NCBI GenBank assembly: GCA_900316315.1
Contig: ONCK01000002.1
Span: forward strand, 62,001-126,000
Source: an uncultured Prevotellaceae bacterium
Lineage (GTDB): Bacteria > Bacteroidota > Bacteroidia > Bacteroidales > Bacteroidaceae
Direction of reading: 5' to 3'
Length of the DNA: 64,000 nt
This document shows, piece after piece, positions 17,237 through 26,449 of the stretch (position 1 is the first letter of the stretch; each line of letters begins with the position of its first letter). The position numbers were made by a program, and so were the translations under genes. Below the pieces are notes generated by a model. That model ran no database searches. It was not told the DNA's origin and worked only from the letters and a program-made list of their open reading frames with translations.

Positions 17237-17574
17237 AGCTTTTGGGGTTGGCGGTAGGATGCATCGGTTTGAGTCATGATACGTTCTGCCGCCTTACTCC
17301 AGAAGAGCTGAGCGCGATCATTGAAGCCTGGAACAAGGAAAGGGAAAGTCAGGAGCGTGACAAATGGGAACGGATGCGTCTGCTGGCGGCAATCAGCATC
17401 CAGCCGCATGTCAGCCGCAAGGTGACGCCTCAGCAACTTGTACCGCTGCCATGGGATGAAGAAAAACCTCATGAGCAGCGAACGAAAACCCTGACGGCGG
17501 AGGAACACCGTCAAAGAATGGAAGAGATAGAACGGAGGATAAGAGCCCATGGACATCAAGAGCGTAAACGCTGA
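17218..17574 (+). CDS. Phage tail-assembly chaperone, frameshift extension (T-like)
   Basis: This frame is open from 17200 to 17574 and is best read as the extension produced by -1 slippage from the gene at 16922: KRVTILELLGLAVGCIGLS and then HDTFCRLTPEELSAIIEAW. The fused product would be about 217 residues. The segment TPEELSAIIEAWNKE is typical of tail chaperone T domains that contain a helical acidic/aromatic core. A stand-alone start would have to be TTG at 17242, in the middle of what looks like a continuous domain. It overlaps the following gene by 26 bases. Confidence 0.65.
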   Translation, partial: KRVTILELLGLAVGCIGLSHDTFCRLTPEELSAIIEAWNKERESQERDKWERMRLLAAISIQPHVSRKVTPQQLVPLPWDEEKPHEQRTKTLTAEEHRQRMEEIERRIRAHGHQERKR

Positions 17575-18043
17575 CAAGGAGTGGCTGGAGCTGCTGGACG
17601 TCTTCTCCAAGCGTGACCTGAGGAACGTACTGAGGAACGCCGCCAGCCGCACAGGTCGGAGCGTGAAGGATGTGGCCGTCGGGAATCTGTCGACCTCGAC
17701 TCTGGCCAATGCTCCTGCGATGAAGCGAGGCATCAGAATCTATGCCCTGCAGCGCAGGGCAGGCAGCTTCCAACTGACGCTGCATCCGCATGGCAAGCGC
17801 CATGTGTCGTATGTGTCGAGGCACAACAAAAAGGGAATTGAGAAGCCCGTGCTGCTGTTTGCCGAGGAGGGAACAAAGCAACGTCAGACCATGAGAGGCT
17901 TCAACAGAGGAAGAATGCCAGCGTACCATCACCTGATTGGTGTGGAGCAGCGTGGAACGCAGATTGTAGAAGACCAGTATGCCTCAGTGCTGGAGCAGGC
18001 GATAGAGAGGAAAAGAGCGAAACTGGGATGGACTACCAAATAA
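17549..18043 (+). CDS. Phage tail completion / HK97-gp10-like protein
   Basis: A 164-residue basic protein starting MDIKSVNADKEWLELLDVF, followed by KRDLRNVLRNAASRTGRSVKD. It resembles the gp10-type or minor tail proteins in which an N-terminal helical region with paired Arg/Lys precedes a small beta domain (RIYALQRRAGSFQLTLHP). In many siphophages such genes lie upstream of the chaperones; here it lies between them and the tape measure, so the exact role is uncertain. The frame is intact. Its 3' end overlaps the reverse-strand membrane gene by 11 bases. Confidence 0.5.
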   Translation: MDIKSVNADKEWLELLDVFSKRDLRNVLRNAASRTGRSVKDVAVGNLSTSTLANAPAMKRGIRIYALQRRAGSFQLTLHPHGKRHVSYVSRHNKKGIEKPVLLFAEEGTKQRQTMRGFNRGRMPAYHHLIGVEQRGTQIVEDQYASVLEQAIERKRAKLGWTTK

Positions 18044-18269
18044 TAATACCAGGCTCGTCAGCTGTTAGTAAAAGACTAAATGCGATAGCAAATACTAGAC
18101 CGGATACAATTACTACTATAAACGGCGCAAGTGTAATGTTGCAAAAAAAGATTAGTAATGCAATTAAACCAGTGAAGAACGAAATGATGGATATAGCACC
18201 TAAGACATCCTTGTATCTCTCATGGCGCTTCTCTTTCAGCTCTTTCCTGATGTCTTCGATATCTTCCAT
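18033..18269 (-). CDS. Small two-helix membrane protein, reverse strand within tail module
   Basis: A 78-residue protein starting MEDIEDIRKELKEKRHERY, a charged N-terminal helix followed by two hydrophobic segments (ISIISFFTGLIALLIFF and FIVVIVSGLVFAIAFSLLL). The start at 18269 is chosen because the residues further upstream in frame are antisense to the tape-measure start. A near-consensus -7 sequence TATATTCG lies at 18297-18290 on the minus strand. Orientation opposite to every neighbouring tail gene, own promoter and membrane topology suggest a prophage moron gene, expressed independently of lytic genes. Function unknown; superinfection exclusion is a speculation only. Confidence 0.6.
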   Translation of the reverse strand: MEDIEDIRKELKEKRHERYKDVLGAISIISFFTGLIALLIFFCNITLAPFIVVIVSGLVFAIAFSLLLTADEPGIIIW

Positions 18270-18346
18270 ATTGTGTTTTTTTAGCGCCTCGAATATATAA
18301 AATATTTTCCATATATATACGCAACCATAGTTAAAAAATCGCGAAA

Positions 18347-20070
18347 ATGGCCAAAAAGATAACCTTTGACATCGAATTGAATGTAAACGGTCAAAATATG
18401 GTAGTCCGCGCATCGCAGGACGTGCGCGAACTGCAAAAGGCTGTTTCGACGGTAAAAGACGGAACACGGCGCGCGGTTGATGAATTTGTTGCGTGGGGAG
18501 GTGTAGTAACTACTATCCAGGGCGTGACCAACGGCATCCAACAGCTTGGTGGCGCTTTGCTTGAACTAGCTAATGACTATAACGCGCAGGAGGAGGCCGA
18601 GCTGAAATTGCAGACCGTCATGCGTCAGCGCATGAAAGCCTCTGATGACGACGTCGACGCGATCAAGCGGTTGGCCAGCGCGCAGCAGGAAATCGGCGTA
18701 GTAGGCGACGAGGTGCAACTGGCCAGAGCGCAGCAGGTCGCGACTTTTCTCAATGAGAAGAGCAGCATCGAACAATTGCTCCCAGCGATGAATAATCTTG
18801 CCGTGCAGCGCAAGGGCCTCAACGTTACGGCGGAAGACATGGTCAACATCGGCAACCTGGTCGGTAAGGTCATGCAGGGGAATGTCGGAGCGCTGACGCG
18901 CGTCGGCATCACCTTTGACGATGCGCAGAAACATGTGCTGCAATATGGCACGGAAACGGAGCGTGCCGCGATGTTGGCAGAGGTGATTACGGATAACGTT
19001 GGCAACATGAACGCGGAGTTGGCCAAGACGGATGCCGGCCATGCCAAGCAGCTGGCCAATACTATCGGCGATTTAAAGGAACAAGTAGGGCAGGCGCTTT
19101 CGAGCTGGCAGCCCTTCATACAGGCTACTTCGCAAATCGGGTTGACCATCACTGGGATTTTATCAATGGGTACTGCCATAAAAGGAGCTGTGACGTATGT
19201 GACTCGTTTGAGCCTCGTCTCAAGGATCGCTGCCGGAGTACAGAACTTGTTCGGTATGGCGGTGCGTGGCGTGCGTGCCTTTGTTCTGACGGGAAGCGCG
19301 GCCAATGCCGTCTATTCGCGAACGCTGACCGCCACGAGCGCCGCATCACGTACGGCAGCTGCGGCTACTACGACATTCGGTATCGCCATCCGCGGGCTGC
19401 TTGTGGCCACAGGTGTCGGCGCTGCCATTGCTGCTCTGACATTTGGATTGCAGAAATTGCTTGACGCTCTGGATGATACGGGCACTGCTGCAAAAGATGC
19501 CTCCGATAGCATTGACACGGTAGGAGAGTCGGCTAAATCTGCGCAGGAGGCGTTTGTCAGCGCGCAGTCCGAGATGTACAGCCGTCTTATGACGAAATAT
19601 ACCGAGTTGCAAACTTCATGGAAAGCACTTACATCAGCCCATGCAAAGGCGCAGTGGATTAAGCAACATGCCGAGGATTTTGAGAAGCTGGGTGAGAAGA
19701 TAGGCGGAGTTGCGGATGCAGAGCAAGTTTTTTCCAAGAATACGGATGCTGTTGTGCAGTCTTTTGTTGCACGAGCGAAGGCGGCTGCACGACTGGCGCA
19801 GCTGACGGAGGAATACCGGATACAGATGAGCCTCGCCGACAAGATTGGCCGTGCCAATGACGCCGCGCAGGCAAGACACACGGTCAAGGCTGGTGACAGG
19901 GTCACTCAGGGATTTGGCGCTTCTGGTGGCCATACGACAGAGGGCGGCTATGAGTATGTCGCTCCAAATGGTCAATGGGTGTACACGGACAAGGGGGCAG
20001 CCAAAAACAACTCACAGCCGCCGAGAGCCTGAAAAGGTTTGAGGAATTGGCAAAGAAAATAGAGGCTTAA
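18347..20070 (+). pseudogene. Tape-measure protein 1, 3'-truncated and frameshifted
   Basis: Begins MAKKITFDIELNVNGQNMVV and runs 561 codons to a stop at 20032. Helical, Ala- and Gln-rich segments (QQEIGVVGDEVQLARAQQVA, LANTIGDLKEQVGQAL) and hydrophobic patches such as GLLVATGVGAAIAALTFGL fit a tail tape-measure protein. Just before the stop, reading another frame gives QLTAAESLKRFEELAKKIEA and a TAA at 20068-20070, so a frameshift near 20005 shortened the original product. Real tape-measure genes are usually much longer. The distal half is missing, presumably lost when the downstream second copy became adjacent. Confidence 0.75.
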
Positions 20071-20261
20071 AAGCGGTCGTTTATAATGCTATTTTCGCAA
20101 CCGTCAATAAATCGGCTGATAGCAACGATGAGCGTAGCAAAGAAAACGCATCCCGACACAACGGTAACGCCGGGATTGCCGACAGCAAAAGCCGCAGCCA
20201 TTACGAGTAATGACAGCAGAGCGACAACGCCCAAAATCGGTTTATTGCTTTTCGTTTTCAT
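20067..20261 (-). CDS. Small two-helix membrane protein, reverse strand before tape measure 2
   Basis: A 64-residue protein starting MKTKSNKPILGVVALLSLLV with a second hydrophobic segment TVVSGCVFFATLIVAI and a charged end (SRFIDGCENSIINDRF). A consensus -7 box lies at 20285-20292. It occupies the same position and orientation relative to tape measure 2 as the 78-residue protein does relative to tape measure 1, yet the two sequences are not obviously homologous. It is therefore a second moron-like candidate. Function not recognised. Confidence 0.6.
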   Translation of the reverse strand: MKTKSNKPILGVVALLSLLVMAAAFAVGNPGVTVVSGCVFFATLIVAISRFIDGCENSIINDRF

Positions 20262-20284
20262 ACGCTAGTGCTTTAATCCTGATG

Positions 20285-20292
20285 CAAAGATA
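20285..20292 (-). promoter_or_regulatory. -7 box (TATCTTTG) of the 64-residue membrane protein gene
   Basis: On the minus strand TATCTTTG lies 24 bases before the ATG at 20261. It matches the consensus and drives transcription away from tape measure 2. Confidence 0.55.
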
Positions 20293-20327
20293 AGAATAAA
20301 TTTTGAAATGAGTAAGTAACGCAAAAA

Positions 20328-21790
20328 ATGGCGAAAGAAATAAAATTTAACGTTCGATTGTCTGTTGATGGCAAAGAGCAATTAGTTACGGCGACCACAT
20401 CCGTAGCCGATTTGCGGCACGCTATGGAAAGGGCGAAAGGTAGCGCGGGGCAGTTACGCGATACCTTGCTAACCTATACCCAGACCGTGCAGACAATGCA
20501 GAATGTTACTAACGCCGTTTCACAACTTACTAACACACTTAACAGCGCTACCGAAGAAAGCCGCACGTTTGGCGCAGCGATGAAAGCCGCTAACACGATG
20601 GCGGGAAAAGATGCCGAGGGCTTTGCCAAACTCAAAGACCAGGTAGCCGAACTTTCCGAAACTATACCGATGGCCCGCGACCAACTGGCTAACGGTTTGT
20701 ATCAGGTAATAAGTAACGGCGTTCCCGAAGATAATTGGATTTCCTATTTGCAACCATCCGCACGTTCAGCCGTTGGCGGTATTGCCGATGTGGGCGAGGT
20801 TGTAAAGGTTACATCTACCATTATCAAAAATTACGGCTTGGAATGGGATGCCGCACAAGATATTCAGGACAAAATACAGCTTACAGCAAAGAACGGTGTT
20901 ACATCGTTTGAGCAGTTAGCCGCAGCATTGCCGAGCGTTACAGGGCAGGCTGCGCAATTAGGCGTATCGTTTACCGAAATGCTCGCGGTAATGAGCACAC
21001 TAACCGGCGTTACCGGTAATACTTCAGAGGTAGCTACCCAGTTAAGCAGTGTTTTGACTGCGCTCACCAAAGAGAGTGCCAAAAGCCAAAAGATGGCAGA
21101 GGCTATGGGTATATCTTTCAACGCTGCAAGTATCAAAGCGGCGGGCGGTTTGCGTAATTACTTGCAAGAATTAGACAAAACCGTTACGGCGTATGCCGCA
21201 AAGACTGGAGAGTTAAAGGAATCCATATATAGTAAGTTATTCGGACGCGCCGAGGCTCTGCGCCAGAACAACGCTCTCACGGGAAATCTGGTAGCCAAGT
21301 TTGATGAAAAACATAAAGACTCTCGAAACAGTGCAGGCCAATAAATAAGGCATTCGGGGAGATGTCAAGCACGGGAAGCGCGACGACCCAAATGCTGAAA
21401 AATATGATGGGGTCGTTTCTATATTATATCAAGTGTTATCGACGCAATACAGCCGTATTTGAGTTTTAGGCCCCAAATCGGCATGACTACCTTAAGCATT
21501 ATGAATCTCCAAAAGACCTTTATGGGTTTGCATATCATGCAAAAAATAGCATCTGTGCCCACTAAATTGATGAGTGCGGCATGTTGCTTTGTGGTTTGTG
21601 GAGAATAAGGGCGGTCGCAGGTTTCAGAGTGTTTTCTGCGGTGCTGAAGAATGTGGCTTATACGTCGACAGCTGTCAAGCTCGCCCTCCGTGGACTGCTG
21701 ACTGCGATGGGTGGTAGGTGCAGCTATTGCGGCGTTGACATTTGTCGTGGAGACACTGATCGATGCTGCGATGAGGTCCGTACGAAGTTG
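20328..21790 (+). pseudogene. Tape-measure protein 2 (TP901-type), multiply frameshifted
   Basis: Begins MAKEIKFNVRLSVDGKEQLV, parallel to the start of tape measure 1 but clearly divergent. It includes the TP901-like core (GGIADVGEVVKVTSTIIKNY, GVSFTEMLAVMSTLTGVTG). The first frame stops at 21344 after a shift: the expected continuation NIKTLETVQANK and then AFGEMSSTGSATTQMLKNMM appear in other frames. Further fragments are IISSVIDAIQPYL, IASVPTKLMSAA and, near 21660-21780, LKLALRGLL-like sequence followed in another frame by VGAAIAALTFVVETLIDAAM. At least four shifts or stops disrupt it. It is a dead gene. Confidence 0.75.
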
Positions 21791-21973
21791 TGCGATGATT
21801 GGTGTTGGGGTGAGAGATCTTTGTGTCTGTTTTTTATTACTCTACTATTGTTAGTAAGTTTTGTCCACTGATCTTTACGGAGCGTGAATTTGTGGCGTTC
21901 TGTATGCCTCTTGCCCTATATCCGGCAAGTTTCTTGCACTTTCGCCTTTGGTAGACAGGCGGGTAGAGTACAT

Positions 21974-22009
21974 AAAAAAGCTCAACCGCTATGATATCTG
22001 CGATTGAGC
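21974..22009 (-). terminator. Rho-independent terminator of the rpe-like gene
   Basis: On the minus strand GCTCAATCGC (22009-22000) pairs with GCGGTTGAGC (21989-21980, one G-U) and is followed by six T (21979-21974). Confidence 0.85.
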
Positions 22010-22058
22010 CATATTTTAAGAATTGCCTTCTGTCTTTTAGAGGGGACAGTAGTAAGAG

Positions 22059-22727
22059 CTACTCTACTGTCTTGAAGAATGTGGGGACGGTGTCCTCAAG
22101 CTTCATCCCTTTACGGAAGACGGCAGATGTGCCGCCGACAAAGATGTCTGCGCCGAGTTGTGCCATATACTTTGCCCGTTCTACGGTAATATTGCCATCC
22201 GTTGAGATGAGTATATTGTCTTTTCCGTTCTGCTTGAGATAGCTTTTTGTTTCGGCGACTTTGTCCATTATGCCGTCTATCATTTTCTGGCCTGAAAAAC
22301 CGGGATGTACGAGCATCAGCAGTATCAGGTCGATATCATCAAGCCATTTTGACAGTTTGTCGACAGGCGTCTCCGGATTGAGGGCCAAGCCGGTGTGTAC
22401 GCCCATTTGCTTAAGGTGTTTCAGAGTTTGCTCTATTTTGTTGTCCGGCAGTTCGCTGTGTATTGTGACCCAGTCTGTGGGCTTCAGGTCCAGATATTGC
22501 AAGAGGAGCTCGGGATCTTCCATCATGAGATGTATATCCATAGGGATGTCGCTTACCTTGTGTAAAGCGTTGATCATGTCCGGGCCGAATGTGAGATTGG
22601 GGACGAAGTGAGCATCCATGACGTCCATATGAAACCAGTCAACTCCGAGGGCTGCAAGTCGCTTGGCGTCGCGCTCCATGTTCATCAAGTCAGCGCACAT
22701 CATGCTGACGGATAGTTTTTTCTTCAT
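22059..22727 (-). CDS. Ribulose-phosphate 3-epimerase family protein (Rpe or AlsE-like)
   Basis: A 222-residue TIM barrel. The metal ligands of the family are present: His and Asp in DWFHMDVMDAH, His in IHLMMEDP and Asp in ISTDGNIT. Phosphate-loop motif GGTSAVF is near the C-terminus. Several segments are nearer to D-allulose-6-phosphate 3-epimerase than to canonical Rpe: SMMCADL, LALNPETPV and DAH in place of DGH. Either it interconverts ribulose-5-phosphate and xylulose-5-phosphate, linking to tkt and rpiB in this window, or it acts on ketohexose phosphate. It has its own promoter and terminator. Confidence 0.85.
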   Translation of the reverse strand: MKKKLSVSMMCADLMNMERDAKRLAALGVDWFHMDVMDAHFVPNLTFGPDMINALHKVSDIPMDIHLMMEDPELLLQYLDLKPTDWVTIHSELPDNKIEQTLKHLKQMGVHTGLALNPETPVDKLSKWLDDIDLILLMLVHPGFSGQKMIDGIMDKVAETKSYLKQNGKDNILISTDGNITVERAKYMAQLGADIFVGGTSAVFRKGMKLEDTVPTFFKTVE

Positions 22728-22785
22728 ATTAGTTGTTTTGGATAGAGATGTTTGTGTTAATGTTTACATTGCTTTTCTCTTCGTG

Positions 22786-22814
22786 CAAAGGTATAAAAAA
22801 ACGCCGAAAGGCAA
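22786..22814 (-). promoter_or_regulatory. Promoter of the rpe-like gene
   Basis: On the minus strand TTG (22814-22812), 18 bases, TACCTTTG (22793-22786). The ATG is about 60 bases downstream. Confidence 0.65.
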
Positions 22815-22870
22815 AAGGGTGATCAGAAATTTGTAACAGGGAGCAAAGTGTATGCGCGGTGGGCGGAAAC

Positions 22871-22907
22871 AAAAAATCGGGATGTACTTTAGGCAGCACA
22901 TCCCGAT
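22871..22907 (-). terminator. Rho-independent terminator after rplT
   Basis: Perfect 10-bp stem: 22876-22885 with 22898-22907, followed on the minus strand by a run of six T (22876-22871). It ends the thrS-infC-rpmI-rplT operon. Confidence 0.88.
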
Positions 22908-22927
22908 CAGGATTTCGGATTGTTATT

Positions 22928-23272
22928 TTATTTTACTTTTTCTACGATAGCACGGAAGGCATCGGGATTGTTAACTGCGAGGTCTGCGAGGACTTTGCGG
23001 TTGATTTCGATGTTGGCTTTATGAAGGGCTCCCATGAGTTGTGAGTAGGAGAGACCTTCGAGGCGTGCGGCAGCATTGATACGCTGGATCCAAAGGGCGC
23101 GGAAGTTGCGCTTCTTGTTCTTGCGGTCGCGATAAGCGTAGGTGAGACCTTTTTCCCATGTATTCTTGGCGACGGTCCACACGTTTTTGCGTGCGCCGAA
23201 ATAGCCGCGAGTTAACTTAAGAATGTTTTTTCTCTTTGCTCTGGAAGCAACGTGATTTACTGATCTTGGCAT
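22928..23272 (-). CDS. rplT: 50S ribosomal protein L20
   Basis: A 114-residue highly basic protein ([20 protein letters not shown]) with the L20 core [19 protein letters not shown] and [21 protein letters not shown]. It binds 23S rRNA early in large-subunit assembly. It is last in the thrS-infC-rpmI-rplT order found in most bacteria, 104 bases after rpmI. Autoregulation by L20 binding to its own leader is known in other bacteria; I did not find an obvious structural mimic here. Confidence 0.97.
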   Translation of the reverse strand: MPRSVNHVASRAKRKNILKLTRGYFGARKNVWTVAKNTWEKGLTYAYRDRKNKKRNFRALWIQRINAAARLEGLSYSQLMGALHKANIEINRKVLADLAVNNPDAFRAIVEKVK

Positions 23273-23376
23273 TTTCTTGTTTGTTTTTGAATGTCAGCGT
23301 CGCCTATTCTAAGCGAACTTGGTAGCATGACATCCGGTTAATAATTTGTTCAGTTAGCAACTCTCTCAGATTTTGT

Positions 23377-23574
23377 TTAACGCAGATTGAGGAGTTCTCT
23401 AACTTGCTTAAGGTTAGTCCTGTCCACGATAGCGACGTGGTCAAGATTTCTCTTTTGCTTCTTGGTCTTCTTGGTGAGGATGTGGCTGTGGTAAGCGTGA
23501 TGTCTCTTGATCTTACCCGTTCCGGTCAGCGTGAATCTCTTCTTGGCGCCGGAATTTGTCTTAACTTTTGGCAT
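23377..23574 (-). CDS. rpmI: 50S ribosomal protein L35
   Basis: A 65-residue basic protein, [20 protein letters not shown] followed by [22 protein letters not shown], the usual L35 sequence. It lies between infC (94-base gap) and rplT, on the same strand. Confidence 0.97.
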   Translation of the reverse strand: MPKVKTNSGAKKRFTLTGTGKIKRHHAYHSHILTKKTKKQKRNLDHVAIVDRTNLKQVRELLNLR

Positions 23575-23668
23575 TTTCTTGTAAGTTTAATACGTTTATT
23601 AAAGTATTGCGGTAGTGTGAAACCAGTACGCTACGCGCTGTTGTCTTCTTTTTTACCTTATTATTATT

Positions 23669-24310
23669 TTACTCGCCCTCGATAGTCGGTATTTTGTATT
23701 CCTTTTGTTTGCTTTTGTGTGCCGACTCCTGGTCAACAGCTTTTTTGGGAGCTTCTGCGACGGTCTTGACTTGTGTTTTTTTTGCAGTGGGCACTTTTTT
23801 GGGAGCGATGAACATGGTCATTCGCTTACCTAGCAGTTCGGGCATGTGCTCGACCTTGCCGACATCTTCCAAGTCATTGGCAAACCGCAGAAGCAGTACT
23901 TCGCCTTGATCCTTAAAGATGATGCTGCGTCCGCGGAAAAATACGTAAGCCTTGACTTTGTTGCCTTCTTCGAGAAATTCGCGTGCATGCTTAAGCTTGA
24001 AGTCGTAGTCGTGGTCATCGGTTTGAGGTCCGAAGCGTATCTCCTTAACCTCAGTCTTGACCTGCTTGGCCTTCATCTCTTTTTGACGTTTCTTTTGCTG
24101 ATAGAGAAACTTGGAGTAATCTATGATCTTGCAGACAGGCGGGACTGCATTGGGAGATATCTCCACAAGGTCCATTCCTTTGTGCTGTGCGATGGACAAG
24201 GCTTTGGGTGTAGGCATCACGGAGGTTCCCTCGTCGCTTACGACACGGACTTCGCGAGCCTGAATCTGTCTGTTTATTCTGTATTGCTCTTTTAGGTCGT
24301 CTTTTTTCAT
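23669..24310 (-). CDS. infC: Translation initiation factor IF-3
   Basis: Binds the 30S subunit and checks initiator-tRNA/start-codon pairing. N-domain: [19 protein letters not shown] and [19 protein letters not shown]; linker and C-domain: [18 protein letters not shown] and [10 protein letters not shown], with [12 protein letters not shown]. The last ~35 residues ([20 protein letters not shown] and beyond) form a Lys-rich extension. The ATG at 24310 is preceded directly by a TTG in frame. The rare AUU start known from enterobacteria is not evident. The gap to thrS is 50 bases. Confidence 0.96.
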   Translation of the reverse strand: MKKDDLKEQYRINRQIQAREVRVVSDEGTSVMPTPKALSIAQHKGMDLVEISPNAVPPVCKIIDYSKFLYQQKKRQKEMKAKQVKTEVKEIRFGPQTDDHDYDFKLKHAREFLEEGNKVKAYVFFRGRSIIFKDQGEVLLLRFANDLEDVGKVEHMPELLGKRMTMFIAPKKVPTAKKTQVKTVAEAPKKAVDQESAHKSKQKEYKIPTIEGE

Positions 24311-24360
24311 CAAATTTTACGTCTGGTTTTGCTTAGGCTTTTGATTTACAAGGTGCAAAG

Positions 24361-26304
24361 TTACGAAACTTTTGTCATTTCGTCAACTTCCTTGAGAACT
24401 TTATTTGCAAAATCCTTATAGGTCATTGTGCCGAGGTCTTCACCGCCCTGTTTGCGTACGGAGACCTGTTTTTCTGCAAGTTCCTTTTCGCCTGCGATGA
24501 GGAGGTAGGGGATGTGCTGCATTTCGTTGTCGCGTATCTTGCGTCCAATCTTCTCGTTACGAGCGTCTATGGTCGTCCGCACGCCTTGCGACTCGAGGTA
24601 CTGCTGTACTTCCTGGGCGTATTCGACATATTTCTCCGATACGGGCAGTACGACAGCCTGGGTGGGGGTGAGCCATAACGGGAAGTGTCCGGCGGTATGC
24701 TCGATTAGTACGGCTACAAATCGCTCGATGGAACCGAAGGGTGCTCTGTGGATCATGACTGGACGGTGCTTCTGATTGTCTTCACCTACGTACTCGAGCT
24801 GAAAGCGCTCAGGCAAGTTGTAGTCCACCTGGATGGTGCCGAGCTGCCAGCTGCGGCCGATGGCGTCTTTGACCATGAAGTCAAGTTTGGGGCCGTAAAA
24901 AGCTGCCTCGCCGTACTCGATATGTGCGTTAAGGCCTTTTTCCTTGCAGGCCTCTATGATAGCATTTTCGGCCTTCTCCCAGTTGTCGTCCGAGCCGATG
25001 TATTTGCTGTGGTCTTTCTGATCGCGCAGAGAGATCTGGGCGTCGTATTTGTCAAAGTGGAAGGTGTGAAATACTCTGAGGATGATGTCCATCACGCGTA
25101 GAAACTCATCCTTGACCTGGTCGGGCCGGCAGAAGATGTGGGCATCGTCCTGCGTGAAGCTGCGTACGCGGGTGAGTCCGTGGAGCTCGCCGCTTTGCTC
25201 GTAGCGGTATACCGTGCCAAACTCACAGATCCTGATTGGCAGGTCCTTGTACGAGCGGGGCTTGCGGGCGTAGACCTCGCAGTGATGAGGGCAGTTCATC
25301 GGCTTAAGCATGTATTCCTCACCCTCGTCAGGGGTATGGATTGGCTGGAAGGAGTCTTTGCCATACTTGGCATAGTGGCCGGAGGTGACATAGAGCTGCT
25401 TCGATCCTATATGAGGTGTGATGACCTCGGAGTAGCCGTAGCTGTTCTGTATGTTGCGGAGGAAGTTCTGCAGGCGCAGGCGCAGTTGTGTGCCTTTGGG
25501 CAGCCATATGGGCAGTCCCTTGCCCACACGGTCGCTGAACATGAAGAGCTCCATCTCTTTGCCAATCTTGCGGTGGTCGCGTTTCTTGGCCTCCTCGAGC
25601 ATCTGCATGTATTCGTCGAGCATCTTCTTCTTAGGAAATGAGATGCCGTAGACTCTGGTGAGTGTCTCACGCTTGGCGTCTCCGCGCCAGAAAGCAGCAC
25701 TGACGGCTGTCACCTTGATGGCCTTGATGGGTGATGTGGAGAGAAGGTGCGGACCGCGGCAGAGATCAGTATAGTTGCCCTGCGTATAGGTCGAGATTGT
25801 GCCGTCCTCCAGCTCGTTGATCAACTCGAGCTTCAGTTTCTGTCCGCGCTTGCCAAAGAAGTCCAGAGCGTCTTTCTTGGAGATATTTTTGCGCACCAAC
25901 GGCTCATTACGTCGGGCCACCTCAGTCATCTTCTGATTGATTTTCTCAAAGTCGGCTTCACCGATGGACTGGCCTTCAGGAAGTAATACGTCATAGTAAA
26001 AACCGTTTTCTATCGCAGGACCGATGCCAAATTCAATCCCGGGATACAGCTCTTGCAGGGCCTCGGCCATGAGGTGGGCAGAGGTATGCCAGAAGGTTTT
26101 CTTGCCCTCCTCGTCATCAAATTTGTACAATTTCAGTTGCGCATCGGCCGTAATAGGAGTATTGAGCTCGGTCGTCTTTCCGTTGAGGGCACAAGCCACG
26201 ACTTCTTTCTTAAGTTGAGGGGAGAGGCTCTCGGCTATCTGCAAGGGCGTGATGCCGGCTTCGTACGATCTGGTACTTCCGTCGGGAAAAGTGACTTTTA
26301 TCAT
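24361..26304 (-). CDS. thrS: Threonyl-tRNA synthetase
   Basis: Charges tRNA-Thr. Domains in order: TGS domain ([20 protein letters not shown]), the SAD editing domain with [17 protein letters not shown] and TDLCRGPH (zinc/hydrolysis residues), the class II catalytic core with [13 protein letters not shown] (zinc Cys), [20 protein letters not shown] (motif 2), [25 protein letters not shown] (motif 3), and the anticodon-binding domain ([14 protein letters not shown]). At 647 residues it is full length. It leads the thrS-infC-rpmI-rplT operon. Confidence 0.97.
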   Translation of the reverse strand: MIKVTFPDGSTRSYEAGITPLQIAESLSPQLKKEVVACALNGKTTELNTPITADAQLKLYKFDDEEGKKTFWHTSAHLMAEALQELYPGIEFGIGPAIENGFYYDVLLPEGQSIGEADFEKINQKMTEVARRNEPLVRKNISKKDALDFFGKRGQKLKLELINELEDGTISTYTQGNYTDLCRGPHLLSTSPIKAIKVTAVSAAFWRGDAKRETLTRVYGISFPKKKMLDEYMQMLEEAKKRDHRKIGKEMELFMFSDRVGKGLPIWLPKGTQLRLRLQNFLRNIQNSYGYSEVITPHIGSKQLYVTSGHYAKYGKDSFQPIHTPDEGEEYMLKPMNCPHHCEVYARKPRSYKDLPIRICEFGTVYRYEQSGELHGLTRVRSFTQDDAHIFCRPDQVKDEFLRVMDIILRVFHTFHFDKYDAQISLRDQKDHSKYIGSDDNWEKAENAIIEACKEKGLNAHIEYGEAAFYGPKLDFMVKDAIGRSWQLGTIQVDYNLPERFQLEYVGEDNQKHRPVMIHRAPFGSIERFVAVLIEHTAGHFPLWLTPTQAVVLPVSEKYVEYAQEVQQYLESQGVRTTIDARNEKIGRKIRDNEMQHIPYLLIAGEKELAEKQVSVRKQGGEDLGTMTYKDFANKVLKEVDEMTKVS

Positions 26305-26335
26305 AGGTATTGTCTTCGTATAATTTTAGCGAGTG

Positions 26336-26343
26336 CAAAAATA
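26336..26343 (-). promoter_or_regulatory. -7 box (TATTTTTG) of the thrS operon
   Basis: On the minus strand TATTTTTG, about 31 bases before the thrS ATG. The -33 TTG is not evident. Confidence 0.5.
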
Positions 26344-26429
26344 CTCATTTATTTCCAGAAATATCTATCTGACAGCTTTTTTCATCATCTCCGACCCGAT
26401 AAATGCGCTATTATGCATGGTTGTCAATT

Positions 26430-26445
26430 TATATTTGTACTTTTG
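26430..26445 (+). promoter_or_regulatory. Tandem -7 boxes before yigZ
   Basis: TATATTTG (26430-26437) is directly followed by TACTTTTG (26438-26445); the ATG is at 26450. Use of the first would give a leader of only a few bases. Confidence 0.4.
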
Positions 26446-26449
26446 GGTC

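Larger units (their letters stand above)
16540..21830 (+). mobile_element. Decayed prophage tail module
   Basis: The island holds only siphophage tail functions in canonical order: tail-tube remnant, frameshifted tail-assembly chaperone pair, HK97-gp10-like protein, tape measure, and a second tape measure. No integrase, terminase, portal, capsid, lysis or replication gene is present, and several genes carry frameshifts. It sits between the egsA terminator and the rpe-like terminator. Clear attachment repeats were not found by eye. Confidence 0.8.

Noticed and set aside
17242..17574. TTG at 17242 as an independent start of the T-like protein.
   Set aside because: The frame continues upstream to 17200 through the slippery site; a -1 frameshift explains it better.
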